Positions 31,541-41,797 of a stretch of 64,000 nt of DNA are shown here, piece after piece. Every line of letters begins with the position of its first letter. Position 1 is the first letter of the stretch. The notes beneath the pieces were generated by a model that worked only from the letters and a program-made list of their open reading frames with translations, did no database searches and had not been told where the DNA came from. A program made the translations under genes and the position numbers. The stretch comes from Castellaniella defragrans_A. Its GTDB lineage: Bacteria > Pseudomonadota > Gammaproteobacteria > Burkholderiales > Burkholderiaceae_B. The stretch lies in assembly GCF_040394755.1 (NCBI RefSeq), contig NZ_JBEBRQ010000008.1. One strand, 5' to 3'.

Positions 31541-33691
31541 ATGAACCCTTCGAGAAACCCCATGACACGCATTCCATCCTTCAAGCCTCTGACCCTGTCC
31601 GCAGCCCTGCTGGCCGTGGGCATCGGCCCCCTGTATGCCCAGGAGGTCGGCCGCCTGACGCCCATCACTGTCACTGGCGCCACCGCGGAAACCCCGCTGC
31701 AAAACAGCGTCGCATCCGAGCAGGCCCGTCTCGAACAGGTCGCCGGCGGCACCAATCTCATCGAGCCGCAAAAGGAATTGCGTCTGGTCACCCTCAACGA
31801 TGCCCTGAACTATCAGCCCGGCATCGTGATACAGGAGTTCTTCGGCGGCCTGGACCAGCCACGGCTGAACATCCGCGGCTCGGGTATCCAGAGCAACCCG
31901 GTCAACCGCGGCGTGCTGCTGCTGCAGGACGGCCTGCCGCTGAACGAGGCCGACGGGTCCTTTGTGATCGGCACCCTCGAGCCGCGCAACGCACGGCTGA
32001 TCAGCGTGCGGCGCGGCGCCAATGCCCTGTCGGCGGGCGCCACCACCCTGGGCGGCGAGATGGACTTCCAGTCGATGATCGGCACCGAGGGCGACATCCT
32101 GAGCGTGGAGGGCGGCAGCTTCGGGCGGTTCGGCGTCCAGGCCGCCAAGGGTTTCGTTTCCGACAACATCGATGGCCGCCTGAGCGTCACGCACGACTCG
32201 TATGACGGCTACCGCCACCACTCGGATTCGAAACGCACCAGCGTGCAGGGCAATTTCGGCATCCAGGGGGACGGCTTCGAAAACCGCACCTACCTGTCAT
32301 ACGTGGATCTGGACATCGCGATTCCATACGTCGTCACCCGCGAGCAGATGGAATACGATCCGCGCCAGATCAACGGCGAAGGCGTCCCGGTGCAGGCGCC
32401 ATTCAATCTGCTCGACATGGACAAGCGCAATCCTTACCGCAAGACGCGCCAGTTCCGCGCCGCGAACCGCACGTACTGGGGGACCGAGACGCTCAACAGC
32501 ACGTTCGGCGTCTACGCCCAGAATATCGACGACACCTTCCAGAATCCCCTGGTTTCCACTGTGACCGACGGCATGACCTATGGCGCGCAGTGGCAGCTCG
32601 CGGGCAAGTATCGGGCCTTCGACTACCGGCTGGCCCTGGATTGGGCGCGCAGCGACATGGATCGCGACTTGTATACCGTGAACAAGGACACCGGCGCCCG
32701 CAAGACCCACTATGGCAACTATGATCTGCAAGCCGAGAACCGCAACGCCATGGCCAGCGCCGCCTGGCACCTGCTGCCGCGCTGGACGCTGGTCGGCGAC
32801 CTGAAGTTCACCCAGGCGATCCGCGACGCGCACGACCGGCTGTCGGGCGCAACGCTGGACCAGGACTGGAGCTACGTCAGCCCGAAACTCGGGCTCATCT
32901 GGCGGCCCGCCGATGACCAGCGGTTCTACGTCAACGTCAGCCGCAGCAATGAGGCCCCAACCTTCTGGGAAATCATCAATGGCGGCACGGGTGCCGTGAG
33001 CCTGCCGAACCCCAAGAACGACGCCGCCGGCACCACCGGCCTGAGCAAGCTCCAACTGCAACGCGCCGATACGGTCGAACTCGGCGGCGACGGCCTCCTG
33101 GGCAGCGGTCGCTATGCGCCGCGCTGGTCGCTGGCCCTCTATCACAGCGACGTCAAGAACGAACTGATGTCGGTCAGCAATGCCAACGGCACCGCCGCCG
33201 GCACCTACAACTATCGGGGCGGGACGCGCCACCAGGGCATCGAACTGGGTCTGGCCGGCAGCCTGCGGGCCCCGGGCGAGGGCGCGACGTTCGACTACCG
33301 CGTCAGCTATACCTTCAGCGATTTCCGCTTCAAGGGCGGCGAATTCGTCGGCAACCGCATCGCCGGCGTGCCGCGCCACCTGATCAATGCCGAGGTCCTG
33401 TATCACATCGCCGGTCTGCGCATCGGCCCGACTGTACGCTGGATACCGTCCAAGACCGAGACCAATCACGCCAATACGCCCGACACCCAGCAGGACGCCT
33501 ATGCCCTCCTGGGCTTCAAGGTAGGCTACCAGCATGACAAGCACTGGAGCGCCTATTTGCAGGCCGACAACCTGACCGACGAAACCTACGCCAGCGCCTT
33601 CGTGATCCGCAACAGCGGCACCACGGCCATGCCCACATTCCTGCCCGGCAACGGCCGCAGCGTCACCGCGGGGGTTGCCTACAAATTCTAG
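31541..33691 (+). CDS. TonB-dependent outer-membrane receptor
   Basis: 716-residue outer-membrane gated channel, probably for a ferric siderophore or heme. A signal peptide ends near PLYAQEV. The plug domain follows (ITVTGA as TonB-box-like region, then FFGGLDQPRLNIRGSGIQSNPVNRGVLLLQDGLPLNEADGSF in part), and the barrel ends in the typical terminal Phe (TAGVAYKF). Start ATG 31541 or the in-frame ATG 31562 are both possible; neither has a strong ribosome site. An apparent Fur site upstream supports iron transport. No siderophore genes adjoin it. Confidence 0.92.
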   Translation: MNPSRNPMTRIPSFKPLTLSAALLAVGIGPLYAQEVGRLTPITVTGATAETPLQNSVASEQARLEQVAGGTNLIEPQKELRLVTLNDALNYQPGIVIQEFFGGLDQPRLNIRGSGIQSNPVNRGVLLLQDGLPLNEADGSFVIGTLEPRNARLISVRRGANALSAGATTLGGEMDFQSMIGTEGDILSVEGGSFGRFGVQAAKGFVSDNIDGRLSVTHDSYDGYRHHSDSKRTSVQGNFGIQGDGFENRTYLSYVDLDIAIPYVVTREQMEYDPRQINGEGVPVQAPFNLLDMDKRNPYRKTRQFRAANRTYWGTETLNSTFGVYAQNIDDTFQNPLVSTVTDGMTYGAQWQLAGKYRAFDYRLALDWARSDMDRDLYTVNKDTGARKTHYGNYDLQAENRNAMASAAWHLLPRWTLVGDLKFTQAIRDAHDRLSGATLDQDWSYVSPKLGLIWRPADDQRFYVNVSRSNEAPTFWEIINGGTGAVSLPNPKNDAAGTTGLSKLQLQRADTVELGGDGLLGSGRYAPRWSLALYHSDVKNELMSVSNANGTAAGTYNYRGGTRHQGIELGLAGSLRAPGEGATFDYRVSYTFSDFRFKGGEFVGNRIAGVPRHLINAEVLYHIAGLRIGPTVRWIPSKTETNHANTPDTQQDAYALLGFKVGYQHDKHWSAYLQADNLTDETYASAFVIRNSGTTAMPTFLPGNGRSVTAGVAYKF

Positions 33692-33753
33692 GAAATTGCG
33701 ATGATCCCGGCCTTCGATCCATGCATAATGGCGCGATAGGCCGGATCGTCGGC

Positions 33754-33801
33754 AGCCTGTCCGATCCGGAAATCCACAAACCAACCGGCCGGACAGGCTG
33801 T
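33754..33801. terminator. Long-loop hairpin after the TonB receptor gene
   Basis: CAGCCTGTCCG at 33754-33764 pairs over 11 bp with CGGACAGGCTG at 33791-33801, with a 26-base loop. It lies between the receptor stop and the SDR start. The large loop and lack of a T-run make a terminator role uncertain. Confidence 0.3.
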
Positions 33802-33848
33802 CAGGCGGCACGCCCGGCCCGTAGCGGTACCATCACACAGGAGCCGCC

Positions 33849-34616
33849 ATGAAAAGACAATCCCGCCACAGCGCCTCGTTGGGCACTGTCCTCGTCACCG
33901 GCGCCAGCCGCGGCATCGGTGCGGCCACCGCCCTGGCCCTGGCCCGCGCCGACTACGACATCATCCTCAACTACGCGCGCAATGCCGCAGCGGCGGATGC
34001 GGTCGCCAAGGATATCCGCGCGCTGGGGCGCAAGGCGCACATCATTCAGGCCGACATCGGCCGGCTCAAGGAGGTCCAGCGGCTGTTCGAGCACGCCGAG
34101 GCCGAGGCCGGAGCGCTGTACGGTCTGGTCAACAATGCCGGCATCACCGGGCCGATCGGCCCGTTTTCCCGAACGACGGACGACACCATCGAACGGGTTT
34201 TCCGCATCAACGTGCTGGGCGCCATGCAGTGCGCCCGCGAGGCCCTGGCCAATTTCCAGCGCCACGGCACGCGCGGCGTGATCGTGAATATTTCCTCGGT
34301 GGCGGCACGCACCGGCAGCCCCGGGGAATACGTGCACTATGCGGCCAGCAAAGCCGCGCTGGACGCCTTCACCCTGGGCCTGGCCCGCGAGGTCGCACCC
34401 CAGGGCATCCGCGTCTGCGGTCTGGCGCCGGGCAGCACCTTCACCGACATCCACGCCACGGCGGGCGAACCGGACCGTCCCGCCCGCGTGGCGCCCAGGA
34501 TTCCGCTGGGCCGTCTGGCCGAGCCCGACGAGGTCGCCGCGGCCGTCGCGTGGCTGCTCTCGCCCGGCGCCTCGTATATCACCGGCACCACCGTGGCCTG
34601 CGCCGGCGGCCTGTAG
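33849..34616 (+). CDS. SDR-family oxidoreductase
   Basis: 255-residue classical short-chain dehydrogenase/reductase. The NAD(P)-binding loop VTGASRGIGAATAL is near residue 18, NNAG near 98, and the active-site Ser plus YxxxK appear as ISSVAAR and YAASKAALD near 150-165. The C-terminal ASYITGTTVACAGG is typical. It resembles the YgfF/FabG-like group; substrate and pathway are unknown. It converges on ilvD. Confidence 0.88.
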   Translation: MKRQSRHSASLGTVLVTGASRGIGAATALALARADYDIILNYARNAAAADAVAKDIRALGRKAHIIQADIGRLKEVQRLFEHAEAEAGALYGLVNNAGITGPIGPFSRTTDDTIERVFRINVLGAMQCAREALANFQRHGTRGVIVNISSVAARTGSPGEYVHYAASKAALDAFTLGLAREVAPQGIRVCGLAPGSTFTDIHATAGEPDRPARVAPRIPLGRLAEPDEVAAAVAWLLSPGASYITGTTVACAGGL

Positions 34617-34660
34617 GGAACCTTATAAGTCCGGCGGAAAGCAGGCGGAAAACCCCGGCT

Positions 34661-36520
34661 TCAGCCGCGCAACTGGTTCACATCCCGCACCGCGCCACGA
34701 TCGGCCGAGGTCGCCAGGGCCGCATAGGCGCGCAGAGCCTGCGAGACCTCGCGCTGGCGAGCGACGGGCTGCCAGGCGCGCGCGCCGCGCGCCTGCATGG
34801 CGGCGCGGCGCGCGGCCAGCGCCTCGTCGGAGATCGCCAGGTGAATGCGGCGATTGGGAATATCGATCTCGATCGTATCGCCGTCCTCGACCAGGGCGAT
34901 ATTGCCGCCCTCGGCCGCCTCGGGCGAGGCGTGGCCGATCACCAGGCCCGACGACCCGCCGGAAAACCGGCCGTCGGTCAGCAAGGCCGAGGACTTGCCC
35001 AGGCCCATGGATTTCAGGTAGGAGGTCGGGTAGAGCATTTCCTGCATACCCGGACCGCCCTTGGGGCCCTCGTAGCGGATGATCACCACGTCGCCCGCCT
35101 TGACCTCGCCGCCCAGGATGCCCCGCACGGAGTCCTCCTGGCTTTCGTAGACGCGGGCGCGGCCGGTGAAGGTCAGGATGCTCTCGTCGACCCCGGCGGT
35201 CTTGACGATGCAGCCATTGGGGGCCAGATTGCCGTACAGCACCGCCAAGCCACCGTCCTGAGAATAGGCATGGGACTGGTCGCGGATGCAGCCGGCCGTG
35301 CGGTCGAGATCCAGATCCTCGTAGTAGCGGTCCTGGCTGAAGGCGACCTGCGAAGGCACGCCGCCGGGCGCGGCGCGGTAGAAGTCGGTGATCGCCGCGC
35401 CATGCTCGCCGCGCACGTCCCAGCGCCGCACGGCCTCGCCCAAGGTCCCCGCATGCACATTGCCCGCGTCCAGGTCCAGCAGGCCGGCGTGCGCGAGTTC
35501 GGCGAGGATACCCATGATGCCGCCGGCGCGATGTACGTCCTCGACGTGATAGTCCGGCGTCGCCGGCGCCACCTTGCACAGGCAGGGCACGCGCCGCGAG
35601 ATGCGGTCGATGTCGGCCATGGTAAAGGATACGCCCGCCTCCTGGGCCGCGGCCAGCAGGTGCAGCACCGTATTGGTCGAGCCGCCCATCGCGACGTCCA
35701 GGGTCATGGCGTTGCTGAAGGCCTCGAAGGTCGCGATGCTGCGCGGCAGGACCGAGGCATCGTCCTGCTCGTACCAGCGGCGGCACAATTGCACGATCAG
35801 GCTGCCCGACAGCTCGAACAAGCCCTTGCGGCGCGCATGTGTGGCGACCAGCGTGCCATTGCCCGGCAGCGCCAGCCCCAGAGCCTCGGTCAGGCAGTTC
35901 ATGGAATTGGCGGTGAACATCCCCGAGCAGGAGCCGCAGGTCGGACAGGCGCTGCGTTCGACCGTCTCGGCCTGTTCATCACTGATGAGGGGATCGGCGG
36001 CCTCGATCATGGCATCGACCAGATCGAGCTTGCGCACGACGGTCTTGCCGTCCTTGGCGATGACCTTGCCGGCCTCCATGGGACCGCCCGAAACGAACAC
36101 CGCGGGAATGTTCAGACGCATCGCCGCCATCAGCATCCCCGGCGTGATCTTGTCACAGTTCGAGATGCACACCATGGCGTCGGCGCAATGCGCATTGACC
36201 ATGTACTCGACCGAGTCGGCGATCAGCTCGCGCGAGGGCAGTGAATACAGCATCCCGCCGTGGCCCATGGCGATGCCGTCGTCCACGGCGATCGTGTTGA
36301 ATTCCTTGGCCACGCCGCCCGCGGCCTCGATCTGGCGCGCGACGAGCTGCCCCATGTCCTTGAGGTGGACGTGGCCGGGCACGAACTGGGTGAACGAGTT
36401 CACGACGGCGATGATGGGCTTGTCGAAGTCGCCGTCCTTCATGCCGGTGGCGCGCCAGAGCGCGCGCGCGCCCGCCATGTTGCGGCCGGCCGTCGAAGTG
36501 CGGGATCGGTATTGCGGCAT
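34661..36520 (-). CDS. ilvD: Dihydroxy-acid dehydratase
   Basis: Iron-sulfur enzyme of valine/isoleucine synthesis that dehydrates 2,3-dihydroxy-3-methyl acids. The 619 residues from ATG 36520 (MPQYRSRTSTAG) match the E. coli length. Signatures include ISNCDKITPGMLMA, GACPTCGSCSGMFTANSMN-type cysteine region (CPTCGSCSGMFTAN) and DGRFSGGSSGLVIGH. Longer in-frame upstream sequence overlaps the ppc start on the other strand and was rejected. Divergent from ppc. Confidence 0.96.
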   Translation of the reverse strand: MPQYRSRTSTAGRNMAGARALWRATGMKDGDFDKPIIAVVNSFTQFVPGHVHLKDMGQLVARQIEAAGGVAKEFNTIAVDDGIAMGHGGMLYSLPSRELIADSVEYMVNAHCADAMVCISNCDKITPGMLMAAMRLNIPAVFVSGGPMEAGKVIAKDGKTVVRKLDLVDAMIEAADPLISDEQAETVERSACPTCGSCSGMFTANSMNCLTEALGLALPGNGTLVATHARRKGLFELSGSLIVQLCRRWYEQDDASVLPRSIATFEAFSNAMTLDVAMGGSTNTVLHLLAAAQEAGVSFTMADIDRISRRVPCLCKVAPATPDYHVEDVHRAGGIMGILAELAHAGLLDLDAGNVHAGTLGEAVRRWDVRGEHGAAITDFYRAAPGGVPSQVAFSQDRYYEDLDLDRTAGCIRDQSHAYSQDGGLAVLYGNLAPNGCIVKTAGVDESILTFTGRARVYESQEDSVRGILGGEVKAGDVVIIRYEGPKGGPGMQEMLYPTSYLKSMGLGKSSALLTDGRFSGGSSGLVIGHASPEAAEGGNIALVEDGDTIEIDIPNRRIHLAISDEALAARRAAMQARGARAWQPVARQREVSQALRAYAALATSADRGAVRDVNQLRG

Positions 36521-36650
36521 GGGATATCCTGGGAACGGGTTGGGGAAAACGCTTATCATAAACCCTTCCGTTGTCCAATAAATCCCCAGGATCGACCGCC
36601 TGGCGGGCCTTGCGCGCGCCGGGTCCGCCACCGACGTTGATGGAGCCGCC

Positions 36651-39506
36651 GTGAAACCAGCCACCGCATCGCATGAACCGACCTCGCCGCTGCGCAAGGA
36701 CATCCGGCTGCTGGGCAAGACATTGGGCGAGGTCGTGCGCGAATGCGAGGGCCGGCCGGTCTACGACGTCGTCGAAAAGCTGCGCCGCACGGCGGTCAAG
36801 TTCCGCCGCGAGGGCGATACACGCGACGACCGCCTGCTCGAGCGCCAGATCCGCCGCCTGGCCGACGGCGAGTCGAACCTCGTGGCGCGCGCCTTCAGCT
36901 ATTTCCTGCACCTCTCGAATATTGCCGAAGACCGTGACCAGACCCGGCGCCATCGTCAGCGCCTGCTGGCCGACGAAGCGCCCGCCCCGGGCAGCCTGGA
37001 ACACGCGATCGAGCTGCTGCGCGCACGCGGCCAAACCAGCCCCCGCATCCGCCGCTATCTGGCCTCGGCCTGCATCTCGCCCGTGCTGACGGCGCATCCG
37101 ACCGAGGTCCAACGCAAAAGCACCCTGGACCTGCACCAGGCCATCGCGCACTGCCTGCGGCGCATGGACGGCGCCGTCACCGCATCGGAATCGACACGGC
37201 TGCACCAGCAGCTATCGGGCCTGGTCGCCGCGCTCTGGCAGACGCGCATGCTGCGCCAGCAAAAACTCACCGTCCTGGACGAAATCGACAACGCTCTCAC
37301 CTACTACACCAGCACGTTCTTCAGTATCCTGCCGCAGCTCCACCTGGACATGGCCGCGCTCCTGGCCCGGCCCGCGCGCACGCCGTTCGAGGCGGACGAC
37401 GCGCCGCTGCCGCCGTTCGCCTCGATGGGCAGCTGGATCGGCGGCGATCGCGACGGCAACCCCAACGTCGACGCCAGCACCCTCGAACAGGCCCTGCTGC
37501 GCCAGTGCGCGCATGTCCTGCGCTACTACCTCACCGAGATTCATGCGCTGGGCGCCGAGCTCTCCATCTCGCAATCGCTGATGCGCGTCACGCCCGCGCT
37601 CGCCGAACTGGCGGCACGCAGCCGGGACCCTTCCCCGCACCGGCTCGACGAGCCCTACCGCCGCGCCTGCATCCATATTTATGCGCGCCTCGCGGCGACG
37701 TCCCTGGCCCTCACCGGCCGCCAGCTGGCGCTGCGCACCACCTACGATGCACCGGCCTACACCTCGGCCGCCGAGTTCGGCGCGGACCTGCGGGCCATCG
37801 CCGGTTCGCTGGAGTCGCACCACGGCGCGGCGATCGTCCGGCTGCGTCTGGCACACCTGATCCAGGCCATCGAGATCTTCGGTTTCCACCTGGCGACGGT
37901 AGACCTGCGCCAGAGCTCGGACGTCCACGAGCGCGTGATGGACGAGTTGATGCGCCAGGCGAAAGTCACCCTCGACGGCAAGGCAGTGCGCTACGCCCGC
38001 CTGTCCGAGGCGGACCGCGTGCGCGTGCTGCGGCAGGAGCTGCGCGAGCCGCGGCCCATGGTTTCGCCCTGGATCGAATACTCCGCCGAAACCCGCAAGG
38101 AACTGGCCATCCTGCGCACGGCCGCCTCCTGCCGCGCGCGGTTCGGCGAGGGCGCCATCCGCCAGAGCATCGTGTCGCACACTGAAAACCTCAGCGACCT
38201 GCTCGAGGTGCTGGTGCTGCAACAGGAAACCGGCCTGATCGAGCCCACGGTCGGGGAATCCCATCCGCGCGCCGGCCTCATGGTGGTGCCGCTGTTCGAG
38301 ACCATCCCCGACCTCGAACGCGGGCCGGACATCATGGACCAGTGGCTATCCCTGCCCGAGGTCGCCGCCCGGGTGCGCCAGGCGCAGGACGGCATCCAGG
38401 AGGTCATGCTGGGCTATTCCGACAGCAACAAGGACGGCGGCTACCTGACGTCGAACTGGACCCTGTACCGCGCCGAGCGGCGGCTCGTCGAGGTGTTCAA
38501 GAAACACCGCACCCGCCTGCGCCTGTTCCACGGCCGGGGCGGCTCGGTGGGCCGCGGCGGCGGCTCCAGTTTCGAGGCCATCCTGGCGCAGCCCCCGGGC
38601 ACGGTCAACGGCCAGATCCGCCTGACAGAGCAGGGCGAGATCATCCAGGGGCGCTACAAAAACGCCGAAGTCGGCCGCTGGCATCTGGAGCTGTTCGTGG
38701 CCGCGACCCTCGAAGCCAGCCTCGCGCCGCCGCATCCCGCCGCGCGCACCGAAGACGACAATATGGCCCGCTATGGCCGGGCCATGGAATGGATGTCCCA
38801 GGTCGCCCAGGACGCCTACCGCGACCTGGTGTACGGCACCGAGGGCTTCACGGAATATTTCTTCGCATCGACGCCGATTCGCGAGATCGCTGGCCTGAAC
38901 ATCGGCTCGCGCCCCGCGGCGCGCAAGGCCAGCCAGCGCATCGAGGACCTGCGCGCCATTCCCTGGGGGTTCTCCTGGGTCCAGTGCCGCCTGCCGCTGC
39001 CGGGCTGGTTCGGCATGGGCGCGGCCATGGGCCGCTACCTGCGCGAGGGCGGCCCGGATGCGCAGGCCACGCCCGAGGCGCGTCTCGAAACATTGCAGGC
39101 CATGGCGCGCGACTGGCCGTTCTTTCGCACCCTGCTATCGAACATGGAGCAGGTCCTGGCCAAGACCGACCTCGCCATCGGCCGCGCCTATTCGGAACTG
39201 ATGCCGGACAAGGCGCTGCGCAAGAGGATCTTCAGCCGCATCGAGGCCGAATACCATGCGACGGTAGAGGCTTTCCGGTCCGTCACCGGGCACGAACTGC
39301 TGGCCCATGACGAACAGCTCTCCGCCGCCCTCAGCGAGCGCTTCGCCTACATCGATCCCCTCAACCGCCTGCAAGTCGAGCTGCTGCGCCGCCACCGGGC
39401 CGGCCAGAAGGCTGCGCGCCGGGGCGCCGAGGAGGAAACCCGCACCCAGCGCGCCATCCACATGACCATCAACGGCATCGCCGCCGGCCTGAGAAATTCC
39501 GGATAG
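36651..39506 (+). CDS. ppc: Phosphoenolpyruvate carboxylase
   Basis: Anaplerotic enzyme that forms oxaloacetate from PEP and bicarbonate. 951 residues from a GTG start. Catalytic signatures: LTAHPTEVQRKS (His149 by count), GYSDSNKDGGYLTSNW near 587, FHGRGGSVGRGGG near 626 and the C-terminal QxTMNGIAAGLRNSG-type end (here IHMTINGIAAGLRNSG), which carries the allosteric/catalytic tail. The GTG was taken because no in-frame ATG occurs before the first conserved segment (PLRKDIRLLGKTLGEVV). Divergent from ilvD across 130 bp. Confidence 0.96.
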   Translation: MKPATASHEPTSPLRKDIRLLGKTLGEVVRECEGRPVYDVVEKLRRTAVKFRREGDTRDDRLLERQIRRLADGESNLVARAFSYFLHLSNIAEDRDQTRRHRQRLLADEAPAPGSLEHAIELLRARGQTSPRIRRYLASACISPVLTAHPTEVQRKSTLDLHQAIAHCLRRMDGAVTASESTRLHQQLSGLVAALWQTRMLRQQKLTVLDEIDNALTYYTSTFFSILPQLHLDMAALLARPARTPFEADDAPLPPFASMGSWIGGDRDGNPNVDASTLEQALLRQCAHVLRYYLTEIHALGAELSISQSLMRVTPALAELAARSRDPSPHRLDEPYRRACIHIYARLAATSLALTGRQLALRTTYDAPAYTSAAEFGADLRAIAGSLESHHGAAIVRLRLAHLIQAIEIFGFHLATVDLRQSSDVHERVMDELMRQAKVTLDGKAVRYARLSEADRVRVLRQELREPRPMVSPWIEYSAETRKELAILRTAASCRARFGEGAIRQSIVSHTENLSDLLEVLVLQQETGLIEPTVGESHPRAGLMVVPLFETIPDLERGPDIMDQWLSLPEVAARVRQAQDGIQEVMLGYSDSNKDGGYLTSNWTLYRAERRLVEVFKKHRTRLRLFHGRGGSVGRGGGSSFEAILAQPPGTVNGQIRLTEQGEIIQGRYKNAEVGRWHLELFVAATLEASLAPPHPAARTEDDNMARYGRAMEWMSQVAQDAYRDLVYGTEGFTEYFFASTPIREIAGLNIGSRPAARKASQRIEDLRAIPWGFSWVQCRLPLPGWFGMGAAMGRYLREGGPDAQATPEARLETLQAMARDWPFFRTLLSNMEQVLAKTDLAIGRAYSELMPDKALRKRIFSRIEAEYHATVEAFRSVTGHELLAHDEQLSAALSERFAYIDPLNRLQVELLRRHRAGQKAARRGAEEETRTQRAIHMTINGIAAGLRNSG

Positions 39507-39571
39507 AAAATCAACGATTGCTTGACGACACGCAAACCAGAACCAGGGGGGTTGCGCTCTATACTGTCCGC

Positions 39572-39976
39572 ATGACATCGACGGTTCAACCTACCGCTTG
39601 GCGCCCGACCCGATGGACCTGGGCCTGGGCGCTATGCCTCGCGCTGGCATTGCGCGCGCTGGTGCCGAACGGCTATATGCCCGACGCCAACGCCCGCGTG
39701 CGAGGCATTCTGGCGCTGTCGATCTGCACGGCCTACGACCCCGCTGGCGTGGGCGCCCCGCTCATTCCCACACACAATACGAGCGGCACCAACTGCCTGC
39801 TGTGCCTGCTGGCGCATCACGCCTCGGGTTCGCCGCTGACCGCCTACGCCAGGCCGATGCTGCTCGCGCCATCGGCGGATGCAATCCCCCGAATCGCGGC
39901 AACCCTCATCGCCCATGTATTCCAGGAGCGTGGCGCTCCCCTGGGGCCGCGCGCCCCTCCCCGGTCAGATCCATGA
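39572..39976 (+). CDS. DUF2946-like hypothetical protein
   Basis: 134-residue small protein with an N-terminal membrane segment (WAWALCLALALRALVPNGYMP) and the cysteine pattern SICTAY...NCLLCLLAHHA seen in DUF2946 proteins, which often accompany copper-related or TonB genes. Start ATG 39572 (MTSTVQP) was chosen; an in-frame codon at 39518 gives extra residues. Function unknown. Confidence 0.6.
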   Translation: MTSTVQPTAWRPTRWTWAWALCLALALRALVPNGYMPDANARVRGILALSICTAYDPAGVGAPLIPTHNTSGTNCLLCLLAHHASGSPLTAYARPMLLAPSADAIPRIAATLIAHVFQERGAPLGPRAPPRSDP

Positions 39977-40068
39977 GTTCGACGACCACCGCGCGCCCCC
40001 TGAAGCGCGCGGATCAAGCCGCGCATCCCTCCCTGGTGCGCGGTTTGTGTTTTATGCGATTGAAAATA

Positions 40069-40098
40069 AAAATCCCCGGCCTCTCGGCCGGGGATTTT
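40069..40098. terminator. Bidirectional rho-independent terminator
   Basis: Arms 40069-40081 and 40086-40098 pair perfectly over 13 bp (AAAATCCCCGGCC with its complement) around a TCTC loop, with A-rich sequence before and T-rich after. It separates the DUF2946-like gene from the convergent SDR gene. Confidence 0.85.
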
Positions 40099-40114
40099 CT
40101 GCCACCATTTGCGA

Positions 40115-40855
40115 TCAGAGGGTCAGGCCCCCGGTGACCTCGATGACCGCGCCATTGATGTAGCTGGCCTCGTCGCTGGCCAGGAAGGCATAGACATTGG
40201 CGATTTCCTCGGGGCTGCCCAGCCGGCGCATCGGCACCTGCGCCTTCAGGCGGGACAACACCGTTTCCGGGATGGTCGCCAGGATCGGCGTCTCGACGAA
40301 ACCCGGCGCCACGGCCACGACCCGGATACCCTTGGGACCCAGTTCGCGGCTCCAGGTCTTGGTCAGACCAATCACGCCGAACTTGGTCGCCGCATAGTTC
40401 GTCTGCCCGAAATTCCCGTAGATTCCCACGACTGAACTGGCATTGAGAATGACGCCGCTGCCCTGCGCGATCATGGTGGGAACCACCGCCTGGGCCACGT
40501 TGAACACCCCTTTCAGATTGACCTCGATGACATCGTCGAACTGCTCGCTGGTCATTTTTTCGAAGCGCGCGTCACGGGTGATGCCCGCATTGTTGACCAG
40601 AACGTCTATCCGCCCGAACTGCGCCACTGCCTTGGCAATCATCCCATCGACCGCCGGGCGGTCGGTGACGTCCAGCGTAAAACCCTCGGCCTGGGCCCCG
40701 GCCCCCTGGCAGGCCTTGACCGTGCGTCCCACCGTATCCGCGCACAGATCGCAAAGGACCAGGGTCGCGCCCTCGCGCGCAAACTTGAGCGCCGTCGACT
40801 CACCGATGCCCTGGCCCGCGCCAGTGACAATCACCACCTTTTTACTCAAACGCAT
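40115..40855 (-). CDS. SDR-family 3-oxoacyl-ACP/acetoacetyl-CoA reductase-like protein
   Basis: 246-residue FabG-like NADPH-dependent reductase: VTGAGQGIGEST near residue 10, NNAGITRDARFEKM near 86, NLKGVFNVAQAV, Ser in LNASSVVG and YAATKFGVIGLTK. The motif set fits FabG or PhaB (3-oxoacyl reductases). The ATG at 40855 was chosen; the longer frame adds an unrelated N-terminus. It is alone, not in a fatty-acid or PHB cluster, so the physiological substrate is open. Confidence 0.88.
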   Translation of the reverse strand: MRLSKKVVIVTGAGQGIGESTALKFAREGATLVLCDLCADTVGRTVKACQGAGAQAEGFTLDVTDRPAVDGMIAKAVAQFGRIDVLVNNAGITRDARFEKMTSEQFDDVIEVNLKGVFNVAQAVVPTMIAQGSGVILNASSVVGIYGNFGQTNYAATKFGVIGLTKTWSRELGPKGIRVVAVAPGFVETPILATIPETVLSRLKAQVPMRRLGSPEEIANVYAFLASDEASYINGAVIEVTGGLTL

Positions 40856-41048
40856 GTGTACTCCATTCCCGGAAGATATCGATCGATCCATGGCGGGGCC
40901 GCCATCGGCAACCCCGCCCGAACCGGGCCTCACATGAGCTTAACGAAGTTTGGGGTGGGTGATAAGATAAATACCGAAGATCGAAGTGTTTTTCGTGGCA
41001 AGAGAGAAACAGACCTCGTCATGGCGGGCGGTATGCCACCCGCCGGAA

Positions 41049-41582
41049 TTACTTGCCCAACATGCGCGGCAAGACATCCCTGTCGCCGGGGCGATACCGG
41101 TGGACCAGCGTCATGATGACGTGTCCAACGATCAACGCCAGCAGCACCCAGCCAAGCAGACCGTGGAACATCCGGGCCGGCGCCATGAGCCACTTGATCT
41201 GCTCGCCCTCGAAACCGGACATCAACGGCAGGCCAAAGGGCGAAAACGCCCGCCCCGAACCGTACTGCCGCATCAGGGCCAGTATCGGGATCAACAGGAT
41301 CAGGCCGTACATGGCCACATGGCCCAGCCAGGACAGCACGCTGGACGCCTCGGGCCGCTGCCGGGCGTTCGAGAACGCCCACACCACGCGCAGGACCATC
41401 AAGATCAACAGCAGCAAGCCCAGGGGCCTGTGCGTCGCCCACAGGACATTGTCGAGGGCGGACTCCTTGGCCAGCGCATGCGTGATGGCCGTCACGAATT
41501 CATAAGCAATCAGCAGGGCCATGCCCCAATGCAAAAAACGGCTGAACGCGCCATAGCGTTCCCTGGAGTCTCTGAGAGTCAT
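41049..41582 (-). CDS. Cytochrome b561 family protein
   Basis: 177-residue inner-membrane di-heme b-type cytochrome with four hydrophobic helices. Candidate heme His residues occur in FSRFLHWGMALLIAYEF, WATHRPLGLLLL, ARMFHGLLGW and VGHVIMTLVHRY. Such proteins oxidise quinol or respond to superoxide (CybB-like). It is flanked by long intergenic spaces and has no redox partner gene next to it. Confidence 0.9.
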   Translation of the reverse strand: MTLRDSRERYGAFSRFLHWGMALLIAYEFVTAITHALAKESALDNVLWATHRPLGLLLLILMVLRVVWAFSNARQRPEASSVLSWLGHVAMYGLILLIPILALMRQYGSGRAFSPFGLPLMSGFEGEQIKWLMAPARMFHGLLGWVLLALIVGHVIMTLVHRYRPGDRDVLPRMLGK

Positions 41583-41797
41583 GTCATGGTTCCTTTTCTT
41601 TTACGCGGGGCCCCCCGTTCCCTGGGCGGCCCGACAAAATGTTGCGGACGGCCCCGCAGCCGACCGCAATCCATCACTCGGGATAATACGAAATATTGCG
41701 CGACAATTGTGAAGACAGTATGAAAAGGCCCGCATCCGGCTGATTTATCCAGGTCTATGGCCTGCCCAGGCGCGGCTCCTTTTAGTGCGAACAGGCC